64,000 nt of DNA from Calocera cornea HHB12733 (GCA_001632435.1 KV424047.1:1-64000); one strand, 5' to 3'. Positions 1 through 11,680 are shown, numbered from the stretch's first letter. Notes: generated by a model from the sequence alone, not told the origin. Made by a program: numbers and translations.

Positions 1-9
1 ATACCCAGG

Positions 10-569
10 GTCCGCGTCTGCACGACGCGGACCTGCCGTGGGGAACGGCAAACGCGCCGTTTCGGCCGTTTCTCGCCGTTTCCCACGGCGTCTACTAATT
101 AATTTTTAAATAGATTTCTTCAGGAGGTCGGGCTTGGGCCCCCCGACCTCCTGGTGCAGCAAAACGTCGCTGGTGCGCGTTTTGCTGCGTTGACGCGCCG
201 GAAACGTTGGACGTTTCCGGCCGCGTGAAACGTTGAGACTCGCCCCCCGTTGGGGCGAGTTTCTCAACATCGACAATATAAATTGTCGATGTTTTCGACG
301 TTTTTGAAAGGTGAGACGCGCCCCTACCGGGCGCGCTCTTTTATTTTGAATAATAATTATTATTCGTTGTAAAAACGTCGCTCGCGCGAGGGGGGTCCCA
401 ATGCCCCATTGGGACCCTGTACAGAGCTTAGGCCTCTGGCCAGGGGTCTAAGATTCTTTTAAGAAAATTAGGGTGGCTGCGCAATCTGTGGCTATGCAAT
501 CGCTCATGTAATCGATACAATATCAGCCGCAGGGTCTGTTTGTAATTTCAAATTTAGATCTACAAACAG
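10..569. repeat. Dense array of short unrelated inverted repeats (hairpins)
   Basis: About a dozen adjacent inverted repeats, each with its own sequence, lie almost end to end. Arms read by eye: 10-18/24-32 (9 bp, 5-nt loop); 34-39/45-50 (6 bp, 5-nt loop); 74-79/85-90 (6 bp, 5-nt loop); 121-132/142-153 (12 bp); 156-166/178-188 (11 bp); 198-207/211-220 (10 bp, extended by 193-197/222-226); 238-246/252-260 (9 bp, 5-nt loop, extended by 232-237/263-268); 266-277/282-293 (12 bp); 317-323/329-335 (7 bp, 5-nt loop); 348-365 (perfect 18-bp palindrome); 381-390 (10-bp palindrome); 393-402/408-417 (10 bp, 5-nt loop); 427-452 (13-bp arms with two G-T pairs). A last, looser one is 536-544/561-569. GC-rich stems alternate with AT-rich joints. 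No open frame explains it. The array may extend left of the window. Confidence 0.85.
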
Positions 570-699
570 GTAATTCACCCAAGATATAATACTTCAATTG
601 CGCATTCATCATGTTATGTTATGATCCTTATATCCATATGACACGTATATATACTGAGTCTACATGTGTAATACATGCATGCTATATTGCCGTACTGGC

Positions 700-1045
700 A
701 TTATAGGTAGCCCTGACCCTAACCTGTGCAGAGAAGTGACTTAGATAGGCCCTGGGAGGGCAGCTTTAACCCTAACTTCTCAAAAAAAACCCCTTAGATA
801 GAGTAAAGTATGGAGGTCACAGTGAGGAGAAAAGTGGTCCGGTCCCTGAGTTGGTCTGGTCCCTGATAACCTATGTTAAAGGGACCATATGATTTTGGGC
901 TAACCCTGCAACTTTCCTGGAGGGTAGGAATGGCTATACCTGGCAGCACCCAGAAAGGGCAGAAAGCAACTCTAACATAGGCAAAACACCCTATTAAATG
1001 TTAGGGGTTAGAACCCATTGCTTATTAGGGGTTAGGGTTAGTAGT
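700..1045. repeat. Degenerate telomere-like TTAGGG/CCCTAA sequence
   Basis: CCCTAA-type words occur near 711-724 and 768-777. TTAGGG-type words occur at 1001-1010 and, best, at 1025-1041 (three near-consecutive units). They are scattered among non-telomeric sequence and change strand, so this is not a functional telomere. It is either subtelomeric filler or an old interstitial telomeric repeat. I see no gene in 570-1328. Confidence 0.5.
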
Positions 1046-1328
1046 ACTGCTCAGGGGTTTCAGGGTTTTTGGGAGGGTTGTGCTTCAGTTCGGTCCAGCA
1101 ATCAATACTTCAAGTTCACCGGTATAGCATAGGAGGAGTCCTTCCACAAAACGCACCCTCTTTCCTTTCGGGACACCTCCACTCAGCAGGCCGTCTGAAG
1201 CCAACTTGCGGCGGATTAGGTGACCAGCGTACCGGGTCAGGTGTATGCAATTTGAAGGGTTGTGACCTTGAACCCTGGACGCGTCGGTGTCAGTCGCGTC
1301 GATCTCGCGCGTACCACCACTCGCCGAG

Positions 1329-2787
1329 ATGGCTGCCTCTCTCCCCGCCGTACCTGCTGATCCTCTCGCTCTACTGACTCATGTCCTCTTACCCGACTCG
1401 CTTGTGCCCTTGACGCCGCTGGAAGATAACCCCAAGGGATCCAAGCTGTCGAAGGAAGACTTGAACGAACTCCGCGCGATCTGGGAACGTGATCCGGTCA
1501 TGCCAGAGATCGAATGGAGGAAAGCCTGGGCAGAGAGCCATGGCCTGAAAGGTTTCGCCAACGTCACGGGTTTCTTTAGACGAAAGCAAAGGCAAGCTGA
1601 GCGACTGAAGGCCCAACACGATCAATGTTCGACGAACGCCTCCCATGTCGACGATGAGTCGAGCTCTCCTCGACCTTTGCGTGAGATAGGTGCTGGCGAC
1701 CTTCCTTCCAATCAATCTCTTCCTTCTGTACTGCATCACCAAACTACTGCTTCTGTTGCCTCATCTGGAACGGTCGTCGCGGATCTTCATGAGGCACACG
1801 ACTCACCCTCAGCCTTTCACACGCCTGCGCGAGAGCCTCCAACTCCCCTCTCAGCCACCTCGTACGCGAACACTGTCAATCCTTCTGTCGTCTCCACGCC
1901 TACCATTCGTGACTTATCAATGTATCCTGACGGTCCCATCCACCCAGATGCTGCGAGTGTGCTGCTCGCGCGGGCATATGGACTATCGCCTGCATTTGAC
2001 GTTCCTCTGTATCATGCATATCCCAGTGATCCTCACATGCCCTCTCTGTCATACAGCCCCGGGAACAGTCCGAGCGCGCTAACCTATGACGAAGCCACTC
2101 CCTCTGTGCGTTCGGGGCCCTTGTATCTGCCGGAAGATGAATATATGCGCATGCCTGCATTCCTTGCCTCTCATCCTAGTCTCGCATCTCTCGACGACGA
2201 TGGCTTCGGGTTCAAGATTCAAGACGCCGGACCGAGTGACGATTTGCCGCAGAGTTTCTCTAACACAAACGCTCTTGGGCTGTATGGGGATCTCATGGCG
2301 CATTCTGATGAGCTACTGCAGTGCAGCCCCGTATCTAGAGCTGCAAGTATGCAGGATGACGAAATCGACCAAAGCCTCTTTACCGCCCCGAACTCGCGTC
2401 AACTCGACTCTTATATGTTCGAGCCGGAATTTGACGAACCTTTTGAAGATGGTAGTCTGATGCCAGCGTTCCAGCTTCATTCGAACTCACCAGGTACAGG
2501 CACATTCCTCTCGGCATAGACTCCCGTCTAACCCGCATATAGCCAGCTCGTACGCAGACGTCGATTTTCCACTCGATTTCAGCGAGTCACCTATCCTCGA
2601 CGAACACGCCGATGACAACTATGCTCTGGTGCCGTACACCTTCGAGTCGTTGACCGGGCCGTACGCGTATCAGACGGATAGTCAGTTGGCAGCCATTGAG
2701 CAAGATATCGAAACGCGCGGATCCGACGATTTCTGGGACGAGCTGGTAGAAACGAGTTATCGGATAAATCAAAGCCTGGGCCTCTAA
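1329..2787 (+). CDS. Homeodomain-like protein with divergent recognition helix
   Basis: Two exons, 1329..2493 and 2543..2787, joined by a 49-bp GT..AG intron, give 469 aa. The frame is open upstream only through a GTG at 1287, so the ATG at 1329 is taken as the start. Residues about 38-92 resemble a homeodomain: a first helix with LxELRxIWERDP, a helix-turn, then a basic third helix VTGFFRRKQRQAER. The usual helix-3 WFxN signature is changed: F82 and F83 stand in place of WF, and Arg lies where the base-contacting Asn is expected. The rest is Ser/Pro/Asp-rich and acidic, as in an activation domain. A DNA-binding regulator is inferred from the fold only. No second homeodomain gene lies nearby, so a mating-type role is not supported. 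Confidence 0.5.
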
Positions 2788-3035
2788 AGCCCGCATGGAA
2801 CGCGTTCGACTTCCAACACTTGCTACGTCGACGTCGTTGGTCAGATGCATGTGCAGTGTATAGAAGGGATGAGGGTTCGATTGCAAGGTTTACAATGTGC
2901 TTTTAAGAGTGTACGTTACATGCACCGCTAATGCAGCAGTCATTTATAGAGTCCAGATATGCACATATGAGAGAGTCCTTGAGAGTTTTCTACATGAAAC
3001 CAGAGAACATTGCGAGGAAGGCGCGTGGAGAGCAC

Positions 3036-6000
3036 CTAGTGCTGAGGGTCCTGCCCATAGCGCGGTGGGTTGGCACCATACGCTCCGCGACCTGCCATGT
3101 TCATGCCCTCGACGCTGCCGCCTGTTGGCTGCCTCAAAGGCGGACTAGGACGCTGCGGTGACCCATCCCAGTTGACGGTCTGCTGTCTGGATGGCGGGCT
3201 CGGACCACGCGAGCCAGGTCCTGCGGCATCCCGGTTGGCGGTCTGCTGTCTGGGCGGCATAGGTCGAGCATCGGGCACCGGACCCATGGCAGTCATGGCC
3301 GTGCCCTGCCTGGACGGCGGCCCAGGACGAGCGGCTTGGTTCATGTTCCAGTCCGCCGTGGGTTGCCGGGTCGGGGGACCAGGTCGAGGTGCGTAATTCA
3401 AACTGTCTGCAGTAGGCGTACGAGAACGCGGCAGCAACGCCTCCATGGTAGGTGTGCGAGAGCGAGTGAAGTCAGGAACAGAGCCCATGCCCTGTGGACC
3501 TGCCAGAGGGGATGGATAGACAGGTGGATATGTCATTGGGCTGTTAGGACGCGGCACCAAGAGATCGCCAGAGATTTGTCGATTAAGCAGAGGTCGACTA
3601 TCGTCGACATGGTAATCGAGACGGTTGAGTTCGGCATCATCTTGAGAAGATGCCAGCGACGTCGTGGAGGCACCTGCCTGATGGCCCGGACCATGGTGCA
3701 TATATGCGTCGTACCCGGGCATCTTGGGTTTCTCCAAAATGTGATGCCCGTCAACAAGTGGGACAAAGGTCGGCTGTGTGTCCTGGGGTGAACCCATGAC
3801 GGCCGTCGAGGCAAATGATCTTGCGTCCCAGTCGTCTTCTCCACGGTCACGCTGATAGAGCCGAGGGTCGTATTCCAGATCGTTCTGCTCCACCGAAGCG
3901 ATTGTAAGGCCACCGGCGACTTGGGCCTCCAGCTTTTGGTTGCCATATTCCGCGACCTTTGTGGTACCGTACGTGAGCCGACCATGGTACACCTCCGGCA
4001 GCAGTTTCGCCATGTTCGCGTGGAGCATGGGGGTGAACAACTCGGCGTGTAATGCGGGATGGCCGAAGCGCTTCTCCAAACGAGACTTCTTCACGTCCTG
4101 TCGCTGAGAATGCATCTTGTTCGAGCCGAGTTCGGCGCTAGTAGGAGACAGGAACATGAACTGGCTGTTGAAGACACGAGCGACGTAGATCTTGAAAACG
4201 AGCACGATGACAATCGGAGGAGCCATAGAGACGGCGGCCAAGCGACCAGCACCGAGCCACATAGCTGGAACACCTCAGTACAACATGCGTGCAGCTCACA
4301 CAGAGGACTTACTCAGAGCCATAAGAAGATGCATGAAGACAGTGGCAACAAGCAAGCGATTGATAACCACGTTCCATAAGCGCTGCGTTCTGGATCAGTG
4401 ACGATACTCGTCAGCTGGGTGGAAAGCGCTTACTCCTCCACTTTCGACCTTGGTGGTGAATACGAACATCAGTTGGTACTTGTAAATGAACGACATGATC
4501 CACATGACGACCGCAGCCAAGACGGGTACCAGAGGGGCTAAAGGGGCGTAGAGGAGAGCGACAGTTGCCATAAACAAGACGTTCGAGCTACATTGACACG
4601 GTGAGCAGGCACCAAGTAGCGGAGCTGAGGAACCCACAAGTAGATCGCATAGTCAAAGGAAGGGGGTTTGGTCCAATCGCGAATATCACGAGGTGTGCGA
4701 CCGAAAACACTGCGCGCCACTCAGCTTGAGCACTATTGGAAATCGTATTACGTACTGTGTGCGGATGAAGATCCAAACCAGGTTGATCAACTGCGCAAGA
4801 TCGAAGAAGACCAGGAATCCTCGGAGACTGGGAAGAAGAATGAGCATCTGGTGGCCAGAAGAAGTAGCAGAACATACGGATACCATGTCAGCCAATAGTT
4901 GGACTGAGAGACGTAGGTGCCTTGAATTTCGCCAGGAAGAGCTGGATTCGGTTAAGCTTTATCTCGCAACAGACAACGGGGAGGATGATTACCGCTCGAC
5001 AAGTCATTCAGAACTCCTGCAGCACTCAAACCTTGGTCAACATCGTTCACGATCTTGCTGACAGCGTCTTCAAAGGTTGTCAGTACCAGGATGTGAAGGA
5101 CGCGCTGTCCACGTACCAAATGCAACACCGATCAAGCTGAACACCAAGAACTGGGAAATGACCAGGAAGGCGTAGTACCGCGCGATCACCTGAGCGTCCG
5201 TCTGGGAGCGTGTAATCTAGAGCGGCGTCAGATGGACAAACTTGCATCTGCCAAAGAAACTCACTGTGCCGGAGTACTTCGTCAGGCGCCGCATGATGAT
5301 GGGCAGGAAGTAGCCGAACAAGCCGGAGACAGCCGGGGGAAGCACACCGGAAACGATAGAGAACGTGAGGTTGCTTGCCTGCTGCCACTTATCGAGGAAC
5401 TCGAGACCCGGAAGGTTGGTCAGGGCAGCGAGGTTCGCCAGGGCAGAGATGGCAAGGAGCGGGATGGTGTAGAAGAAGCAGACGATGGTCAGGATGACGA
5501 ATCCCCAGACCCGTAGCCGAGCACGAGTGGCACGGTCGAGGGTGAGATTCTTCCAGATGATATCCTTGGGATTCGGAGCCATGGTGATCTTGGTACCTTG
5601 AGGTTTCTTGTTGTACGTCATGCGAGCAACGATATGAGCATATGCAATCGAAGCCATAGACGCGAAACCGTAGTCTTCAGCCTTGCGGAGATCGATCTTG
5701 GCTCGCTGATCCAAGATCGCTGATTCCAGCTTCTTGATCTTCTCGCTGTGGCCTGTCAGAAGTGCTTAGATTTGGGTGCGAGACGGCACATACGTGTAAT
5801 AGTCGATCGCATCCACGACCTCCCCACCGCAGCCCGCCTTGGCGCCAATCCTGATCGTAGGCCGCTTCTTAGCCACCCTTCCGCCCTTCAAGTACGACAC
5901 GAGCTTGTGCTCGAGCTCTCGCACGGTGTCATTGTGGTACTCTACCAGCTCGGGCAGGTTCCCAACGCGACGCCCGATGTACACATCGCTCGTCGGATAA

Positions 6001-6842
6001 GGCGCCTGCAGGGACTGGAAGATGGCCTGAATGCCACGATCGGACTGATATTCGGGTGGCACGTGACGGATCATCAGCGTGCGGGCGTAGAACGACTCGA
6101 GGTATTCGGGTGAATTGAAGAATTGCCGACGGAGATAGACCATCCTGCGCCAGTTCATGTACACGAAACCGAGGATGATGAAGGCTGCAGCGACGATCAG
6201 AGAAAGGACGGTAGATCAGGTTCGTCACTTACTGATCAGGTACGTCATGCCAACGTGGACGTAAAGGATGTTACCGCTGACGCTGCCGATAGTAAGCATA
6301 CTCAGGGTGTTGTAATTTGTGGTATTCTTCTTGGTGTATACGACATTGACGGGAATCAGCACGGCGCAGAGCAGGGCGGCGATGATGATGAAGATGTAGC
6401 GGAGCATGCGGCCGAAGCGGAGGTATGCGACGGCATCGAGACCGATGAGATGCATCAGAGCGTCTTCGTTGGTTGTCAGGAGCGGCCTGACCCAGTCGAA
6501 GAACCCATTGGAAATCTGATCACACGGTCAGATGAGGCCTGGCTCCGAGCCGATCACAGCTGCGCACCTTGGGCGGCCTCTTGTCGCCCTCAAAGTACTT
6601 GCTCTTGGGCTCGTAGATGATCTTGTTCTTAGGTCGGAGGACGTTGAACGCGAGGATAGTGACGACCTGCCTCGCTGTCAGCACGGTGATACAGATCCGG
6701 GGCCGGTGCCACTCACGGAGATGATTGACATCAACGCGATCTGGGAGCCCACTGCCTTTGGGACGACTGCGCTGAGCTTCTCATTGTAGGCCTGGACGAA
6801 CTGCTGGGCGATTTCGCCCGCATCGGGCTGGCTGCTCGACAT
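3036..6842 (-). CDS. CSC1/OSCA/TMEM63-family cation channel (DUF221)
   Basis: Thirteen exons on the minus strand: 6842..6717, 6666..6568, 6515..6233, 6184..5794, 5745..5265, 5216..5117, 5067..4993, 4941..4878, 4827..4756, 4709..4638, 4587..4434, 4382..4313, 4264..3036. All introns are 46-52 bp. The protein is 1071 aa. The order fits the family: N-terminal RSN1-type membrane segments (about 40-190), a cytosolic domain (about 200-370), then the DUF221 multi-pass core with GTYVSQSNYWLTWYP, LRGFLVFFDLAQ, VFGRTPRDIRDWTKPP and YAPLAPL. Family members are mechanically or osmotically gated, calcium-permeable channels of the plasma membrane. The last exon adds a long disordered tail (after about residue 710) that ends in degenerate repeats of the type RPGPPSRQ. 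The ATG at 6842 gives a sensible N-terminus. Confidence 0.93.
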
Positions 6843-7642
6843 GGTGGTGGGTAGCAAGCGGTCGAGCCGGTGTGCGAAGAGAGGGGGCTGTGATTAGGGG
6901 CGTGTGCGTTATCGGTAAAACGGTGCTAGCGTCGGGTCGGCGCGTTGTGCTAGGCGCGTGGCCGGAGCGAAGCTGAAAGAGACAGACGGCTGGTCAACAG
7001 CGCGGGGATGCAAGAAGTGAAATGAGTCGAGAAGGCGGATCCTTGTGGGGGTTGAATGGTTGGGTTAACCAGTGGTGGGCGAGCGGTGGGGTGGTGCGAG
7101 TGTATATGGAGCGAGGGAGGGATGGGATGGAGCGGATTGTGTGCACGCTGTTTTTGTTACAGCCCCAAGGCGTAACTCAGGCGAGCACCGCCCAATCGGA
7201 CAGGACAGGGCTCATGAACCCCACCCGCGGGTCGGGAACAATCAAAGGCCGGCGTCGTCGCGCAGCACACGTCACCACCACGCGCCACACTTTGCTTCCC
7301 CCTTGCCGCGTTCTAGCCCGGCACACCAAGCCAAGGCACGCAGCCCTCACAGGCCTCGGTCGTGAAGCACCAAAACAAGGGCGCATTCAACGCTCAGGCC
7401 CACCCAGACAGATGGCTTCCCATCGTCATGGCACCTTACCCAAGCAGAGCCGTTATCCCAGTTATTAATAAACATCTCTCTGGCAGACATTGATTATCTC
7501 ACAAACGCATCAAAGGGCTACGAAGAAAATAACGCGAGCATGGATAATAATACAATTGCAGTGGCTGTCCCTGCTCCGCGCTTCCCGCCTCCGTTTCCCA
7601 CGGCCTTGGCGAGGCCAGAAACCCCAAATTACCGCAGAGCCA
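6843..7642. other. Intergenic; no gene seen
   Basis: This stretch lies between the stop of the FCF1-like gene and the start of the channel gene, both on the minus strand. It should hold the channel promoter and the FCF1 3' region. Short open frames occur but none shows a family motif or splice-consistent continuation. Confidence 0.6.
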
Positions 7643-8384
7643 TCATGCTGGCGCGCCTTGATCCGGCAATCGCTCTACGGCATATTTTCGCTTCACGATG
7701 TAGACCAGCGGCACTCCAGGGATTTTACGGATGCGCTTGCGGAGCTCCCGATCGCACGTCGCCACCAGGTAGCACTTGTGCGCCGTGACTCGCTTCACAA
7801 GGCAGTCATCGGCGTAGGTGCCGGTGTGCGAGCATGGCAGTCGCTCGAATCTCGGATCTCGCGCCACTCTGCAACCATACTCAGCAACTTTGATAGGTGA
7901 ATTGACCGTTCTGCGCACCTTAACGCTATCCGGTACTTCGGCCCCAGCTTCTCCAGCTCCGCCATGACACAGTCCGTGACGCACGGTATGCACTTGGCAT
8001 ACAAGCAGTCCATCATCCCCTGCACGATCTCCAGCTTATTCTGCAGGCTGAAGCTGATGAAATTTGTATCGATCAGCACGCGGTACGGCGGGGCGAGCGC
8101 GGTGTTGTGCGCAAAGAAGAGCGAGGACGCCTGTTGCGGGACGTGCCGTCGCGCAGCTTCCTTCTTCGCCTCTTCCTTCTTCTTCTCTTTCAGTTTGTTC
8201 TCAGCTCTGGCGAGAACGTTAGGGCTTCAGTTGTGCCAGATTCGATACCGGTGCTTACAACCGTGCATCGTTGGGATGCATAATCCGCTTCACCTCTGCA
8301 AACTTTCTCGTCTTCTTTGCGCGGCCCTGGAATACACCGTCAGAGAACGCTCCAATAGATAGATAATATATGAATGCTCACCAT
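7643..8384 (-). CDS. FCF1: rRNA-processing protein FCF1/UTP24 (PIN-domain nuclease)
   Basis: Four exons on the minus strand: 8384..8382, 8326..8259, 8206..7919, 7868..7643, giving 194 aa, the normal family size. The first exon is only the ATG; a 55-bp intron follows at once. The N-terminus then reads [10 protein letters not shown], matching the conserved [11 protein letters not shown] start. The PIN domain carries [52 protein letters not shown] and [11 protein letters not shown], with the acidic residues of the nuclease site (LIDTN, MAELE, YADDC) present. FCF1/UTP24 cuts the pre-rRNA at the 5' end of 18S (sites A1/A2) inside the nucleolar small-subunit processome. It is divergent from the oxidase gene at 8615, sharing about 230 bp of promoter. 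Confidence 0.95.
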
Positions 8385-8614
8385 ATCTATACCAGCTTCA
8401 AGTCAAACGGCTGCGATGACCAGAGATATGTGCTGAGAAGGACGGTGGTCGTGCGAGTAGTGCGCAGAAGTTGGCGCCCAGTAACCGGGAGCAAAAAGTC
8501 CAAACCCTCGGCTAGCCGCCATGAGGACCCCTACTCTCCGGCGGATATGCCCGGCCATGAAAGGACTCGGGAATCTTCCGAGTGCTATCTGCCCACCCAA
8601 CTCTCCTGGTCGCC

Positions 8615-10117
8615 ATGTCCCGCAAGCAGGTCCTCATCATCGGTTCCGGTGCGTTCGGGCTCTCCACCGCCTGGCACCTGCTCGAGACGGGCCGATATGA
8701 CGTGACGGTGCTCGAGCGGGCGCCGGCGGGGCTCGCGGTGGACGCGGCGAGCACGGACCTGAACAAGATCGTCCGGAGCGACTATGCGGACATGTTCTAC
8801 GCCCGGCTGGCGACGCTGGCGATTGCGGAGTGGAGGAAGCCGGAGTGGAAGGGGACGTATCACGAGTAATGCCTGCGAGTGAACATGCGCTCCGGGGTGT
8901 GGGGCTGAGACTGCTACGTAGGAGCGGGGTCGTCGTGCTCGGGGATGAGTCCGCGACGGGGACTTACTCGGACGCGTCGTTCGACAATTGCAAGGCGTTG
9001 GGCTGCAGGGTCGAGCCGCTCAAGGACACTTCGGCAGTTGCGGGAGTGTTCCCCGCTGGCATCACAACGGGGCACATCAAGGCGACCAATGTGTACATCA
9101 ACCGGGATGGCGGCTGGGCCGCTGCGAGCGAAGCGGTGGAGGTTGTTGCAGAGCAAGTACGGAAATTGGGCGGCACCATCGTCAACGACGCAAAGGTAAA
9201 GACGTTACATAAGGACGAGGACGGGAAGGTCGACGGCGTCATACTCGCTTCGGGCAGAGTTATGACGGCCGACATTGTCGTGGCTGCTGCTGGGTCTTGG
9301 ACCCCGGCCCTGCTCCCGGAATATGGCGCCGCTCAACGAATGGTCGCTACTGGGTAGGTCTTCTCAGGTCTTCATTACGCATCGCCTCATGTCTTCGCAG
9401 ACAAAGTGTGGCGACGATCCAGCTCACCGAGGAGGAAGCCGAGCGGTACCGTGCCATTCCTGTTGTACTGGATTTCGCCTCTGGGTGGTATGGCTTCCCG
9501 GTGAGCAGCACCTATATTTGTTTGCGCATTATTCACATCTCTCCAGCCGAACAAGGACAACATTATGAAGATGGCTATACACCACGCCGGTTATACGAAT
9601 CCTCAGGAGAGCTCTCTGCCTGGAACTGCACCCATTTCCACACCGCGAACAGTGGTTGACGGCGGTGCTCCCGGAGTGGCCATTGCCAAAGAGATGGTCA
9701 AGGAACTCAGGCAACAGTTCAAGGATGTTTACCCGGAGCTTGCGAAGAAGCCCTTTAATTTCACAAGGATGTGCTGGTACACCGATACACCCGACTCTGA
9801 CTGGATTTTCGATTTCCATCCTGATCATCCCAAACTGCTGTTTGCAACCGGTGGGTCCGGACATGGGTTCAAGGTGAGCTCAGTGTCTTTCCTGATTGGC
9901 CCAGATTTGACACCTGTTTCTGAAGTTCCTGCCAACTCTGGGTTCATTTGCTTTGGGCCGAATAGAGGGGACCCTCGACGCGGAAGCCGCAGGCCGGTTC
10001 GCATGGTCGAAGTCGACCGGAAAGCTGGACATGTCACGTATTGGGCAGGAGGCAAAGCTTCTTGTAGTGGAGGAGTTGGCCGGCCCGGATGATTTAGAAG
10101 TCATAGACGTCGAATAG
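8615..10117 (+). CDS. FAD-dependent amine oxidase, fructosyl-amino-acid/saccharopine oxidase type
   Basis: Five exons: 8615..8865, 8922..9353, 9401..9500, 9547..9873, 9926..10117, giving 433 aa, the usual length of this family. The N-terminus is a Rossmann FAD-binding fold, VLIIGSGAFGLSTAWHL, followed by ASTDLNKIVRSDYAD, a hallmark of the MSOX/fructosyl-amino-acid oxidase group. TRMCWYTDTPDSDWIFDFHP holds the Cys to which FAD is covalently bound in this group, and ATGGSGHGFK is the C-terminal FAD contact. Such enzymes oxidise secondary amines (glycated amino acids, saccharopine, pipecolate or sarcosine) to an imine, releasing H2O2. The exact substrate cannot be read from the sequence. I see neither a signal peptide nor a clear peroxisomal signal. 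Confidence 0.88.
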
Positions 10118-10271
10118 ACCCATAGAGAAATAATGGAAGGATATTTTGGGTACTGTACTGGGATTGACGGTTTATGGATCGGAGCCGAAGTCGTGTGTTT
10201 ATCTCCGAACGCGCATTTCGCACACGACCCTCACAGCTCGAGCGCTTTCGGAGGTACGAACTCAGACCCGG

Positions 10272-11500
10272 ATGCTCGCCAGACTCGGGAGTAGAGTCTG
10301 CCTGCACATCCCTACCCATCCTGCGTCACCTGCTGCGGCGTTATCAGCGTCCTCGAGCTTTGCACGACCAGCATCTTCCAGCTCAGCTGCCAACAGACCT
10401 CTCGCAAGCAAAGACGACGACGACGGCGCGTTGGAGTTGCTCCTCGACCTGCTTGACAATCCCCAGCGCTCTCAGCCAACCCTCCCTCGAAAACGTCCCA
10501 CTTCCCTGCCTCCCCCAGAACCTTCGTCTTTTTCCCCCTTACCATCACCCCCGCAGCCTGCTTCCCCCCCTGCATCCTCCAGCCACCGGCCCCGCCGCGC
10601 ATCAGCAGCTGCCTTTGCCGCAGGTGCTTACCCAGCCCGCGACACCTCCCCTATATCCGCATACCGCACCGAACAACCACGACACATGTCCGCCGCATTC
10701 ACCCCACGCCCGCTTCAACAACAGGACGGGCCGATGGTGTGGATCGACCTGGAGATGACGGGGCTCGACGTCCATACAGACCGTATCATCGAGGTCGCCG
10801 TGCTGATCACGAACGGCAACCTAGATGAAGTCGATAGTCAAGGATTCCAGGCGGCTGTGAAGACGGCCAAGGTCATATTGGACAAGTACGTAGTACCCAC
10901 ACTTGTGAAACTAGTATCCGCGACTGATGCAAAGCGCAGCATGCATCCATGGTGTATTAACCAGCACGGCAAGGTGCGTTGTCAATTTTGCCTTTCCTGC
11001 CCATACTAACTTTCTGCAGTCTGGCCTCACCGCCCAATGCCTGGCTTCCACCCGCACTCTTGCCGAAATAGAGCAGCAAGCACTCGAATACGTTCGCAAA
11101 TGGGTTCCTGAGAAAGGAAGCGCCGTGCTAGCCGGGTCGTCGGTGCACTTCGACAGGCAGTTCATGGCGGAGCAGATGCCCCAGTTGATGCGTTATATGC
11201 ATTACAGGATCGTCGATGTGAGCAGCGTTAAGGTGCGCCCTTCTCATTCCGCCGTGTCGGCCACGCTCCTCACGGCCAATTCCCAGGAAATCTGCAGGCG
11301 CTGGTACCCTCAGGTCACCCAGTCCGGCAGGTTCGACCGCAAGGCAGAGAGCTCTCATCGCGCGCTCGACGACATCCGCGGCTCCATCTCTGGTGCGCAT
11401 GCTCCTGGCTCACTCACACAATCGACATGTTAACGGTGGAATAGAGTTGAGATTCTACAGGCAGCATATATTCAAGGAACCAGAGGATGTCACGTTCTGA
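10272..11500 (+). CDS. REX2: Oligoribonuclease (REX2-type 3'-5' exonuclease)
   Basis: Five exons: 10272..10885, 10940..10973, 11020..11232, 11287..11392, 11445..11500, giving 340 aa. The DEDDh exonuclease core begins near residue 155: [12 protein letters not shown] (first acidic pair), then [45 protein letters not shown], and [16 protein letters not shown], which carries the catalytic His and last Asp. It degrades very short RNAs (nanoRNA) to mononucleotides, in mitochondria in yeast. The core is preceded by an unusually long Ser/Pro/Ala-rich stretch of about 150 residues that starts [14 protein letters not shown], consistent with a mitochondrial presequence. An internal ATG (MSAAF, before the core) could give a shorter cytosolic form; this is inference. 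Confidence 0.92.
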
Positions 11501-11680
11501 GGCAAGCGCATGGGTTGCTCTGGACTTTCCCGAGGGAGATAGTGTCGTGGAGCAGAGGGCTCTGTTATTTGAGCATAGGGCATATGTATCTTGTACGCTA
11601 AAGGACCATCGTGCGTCTTTAATCCGACCCACTTCCTTGCATTGCCTCCTCCACAATTGACGGCTCGCCGAAAGTTCTCC

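Noticed and set aside
1287..1328. Upstream extension of the homeodomain-like gene
   Set aside because: The longer frame begins with GTG, not ATG. The first ATG in frame is at 1329.
1329..2787. Mating-type A locus
   Set aside because: Only one divergent homeodomain gene is present. There is no paired HD1/HD2 gene and no MIP or beta-flanking gene beside it.
2874..2884. GGTTCGATTGC, similar to a tRNA B box
   Set aside because: No matching acceptor stem, A box or cloverleaf could be drawn around it.
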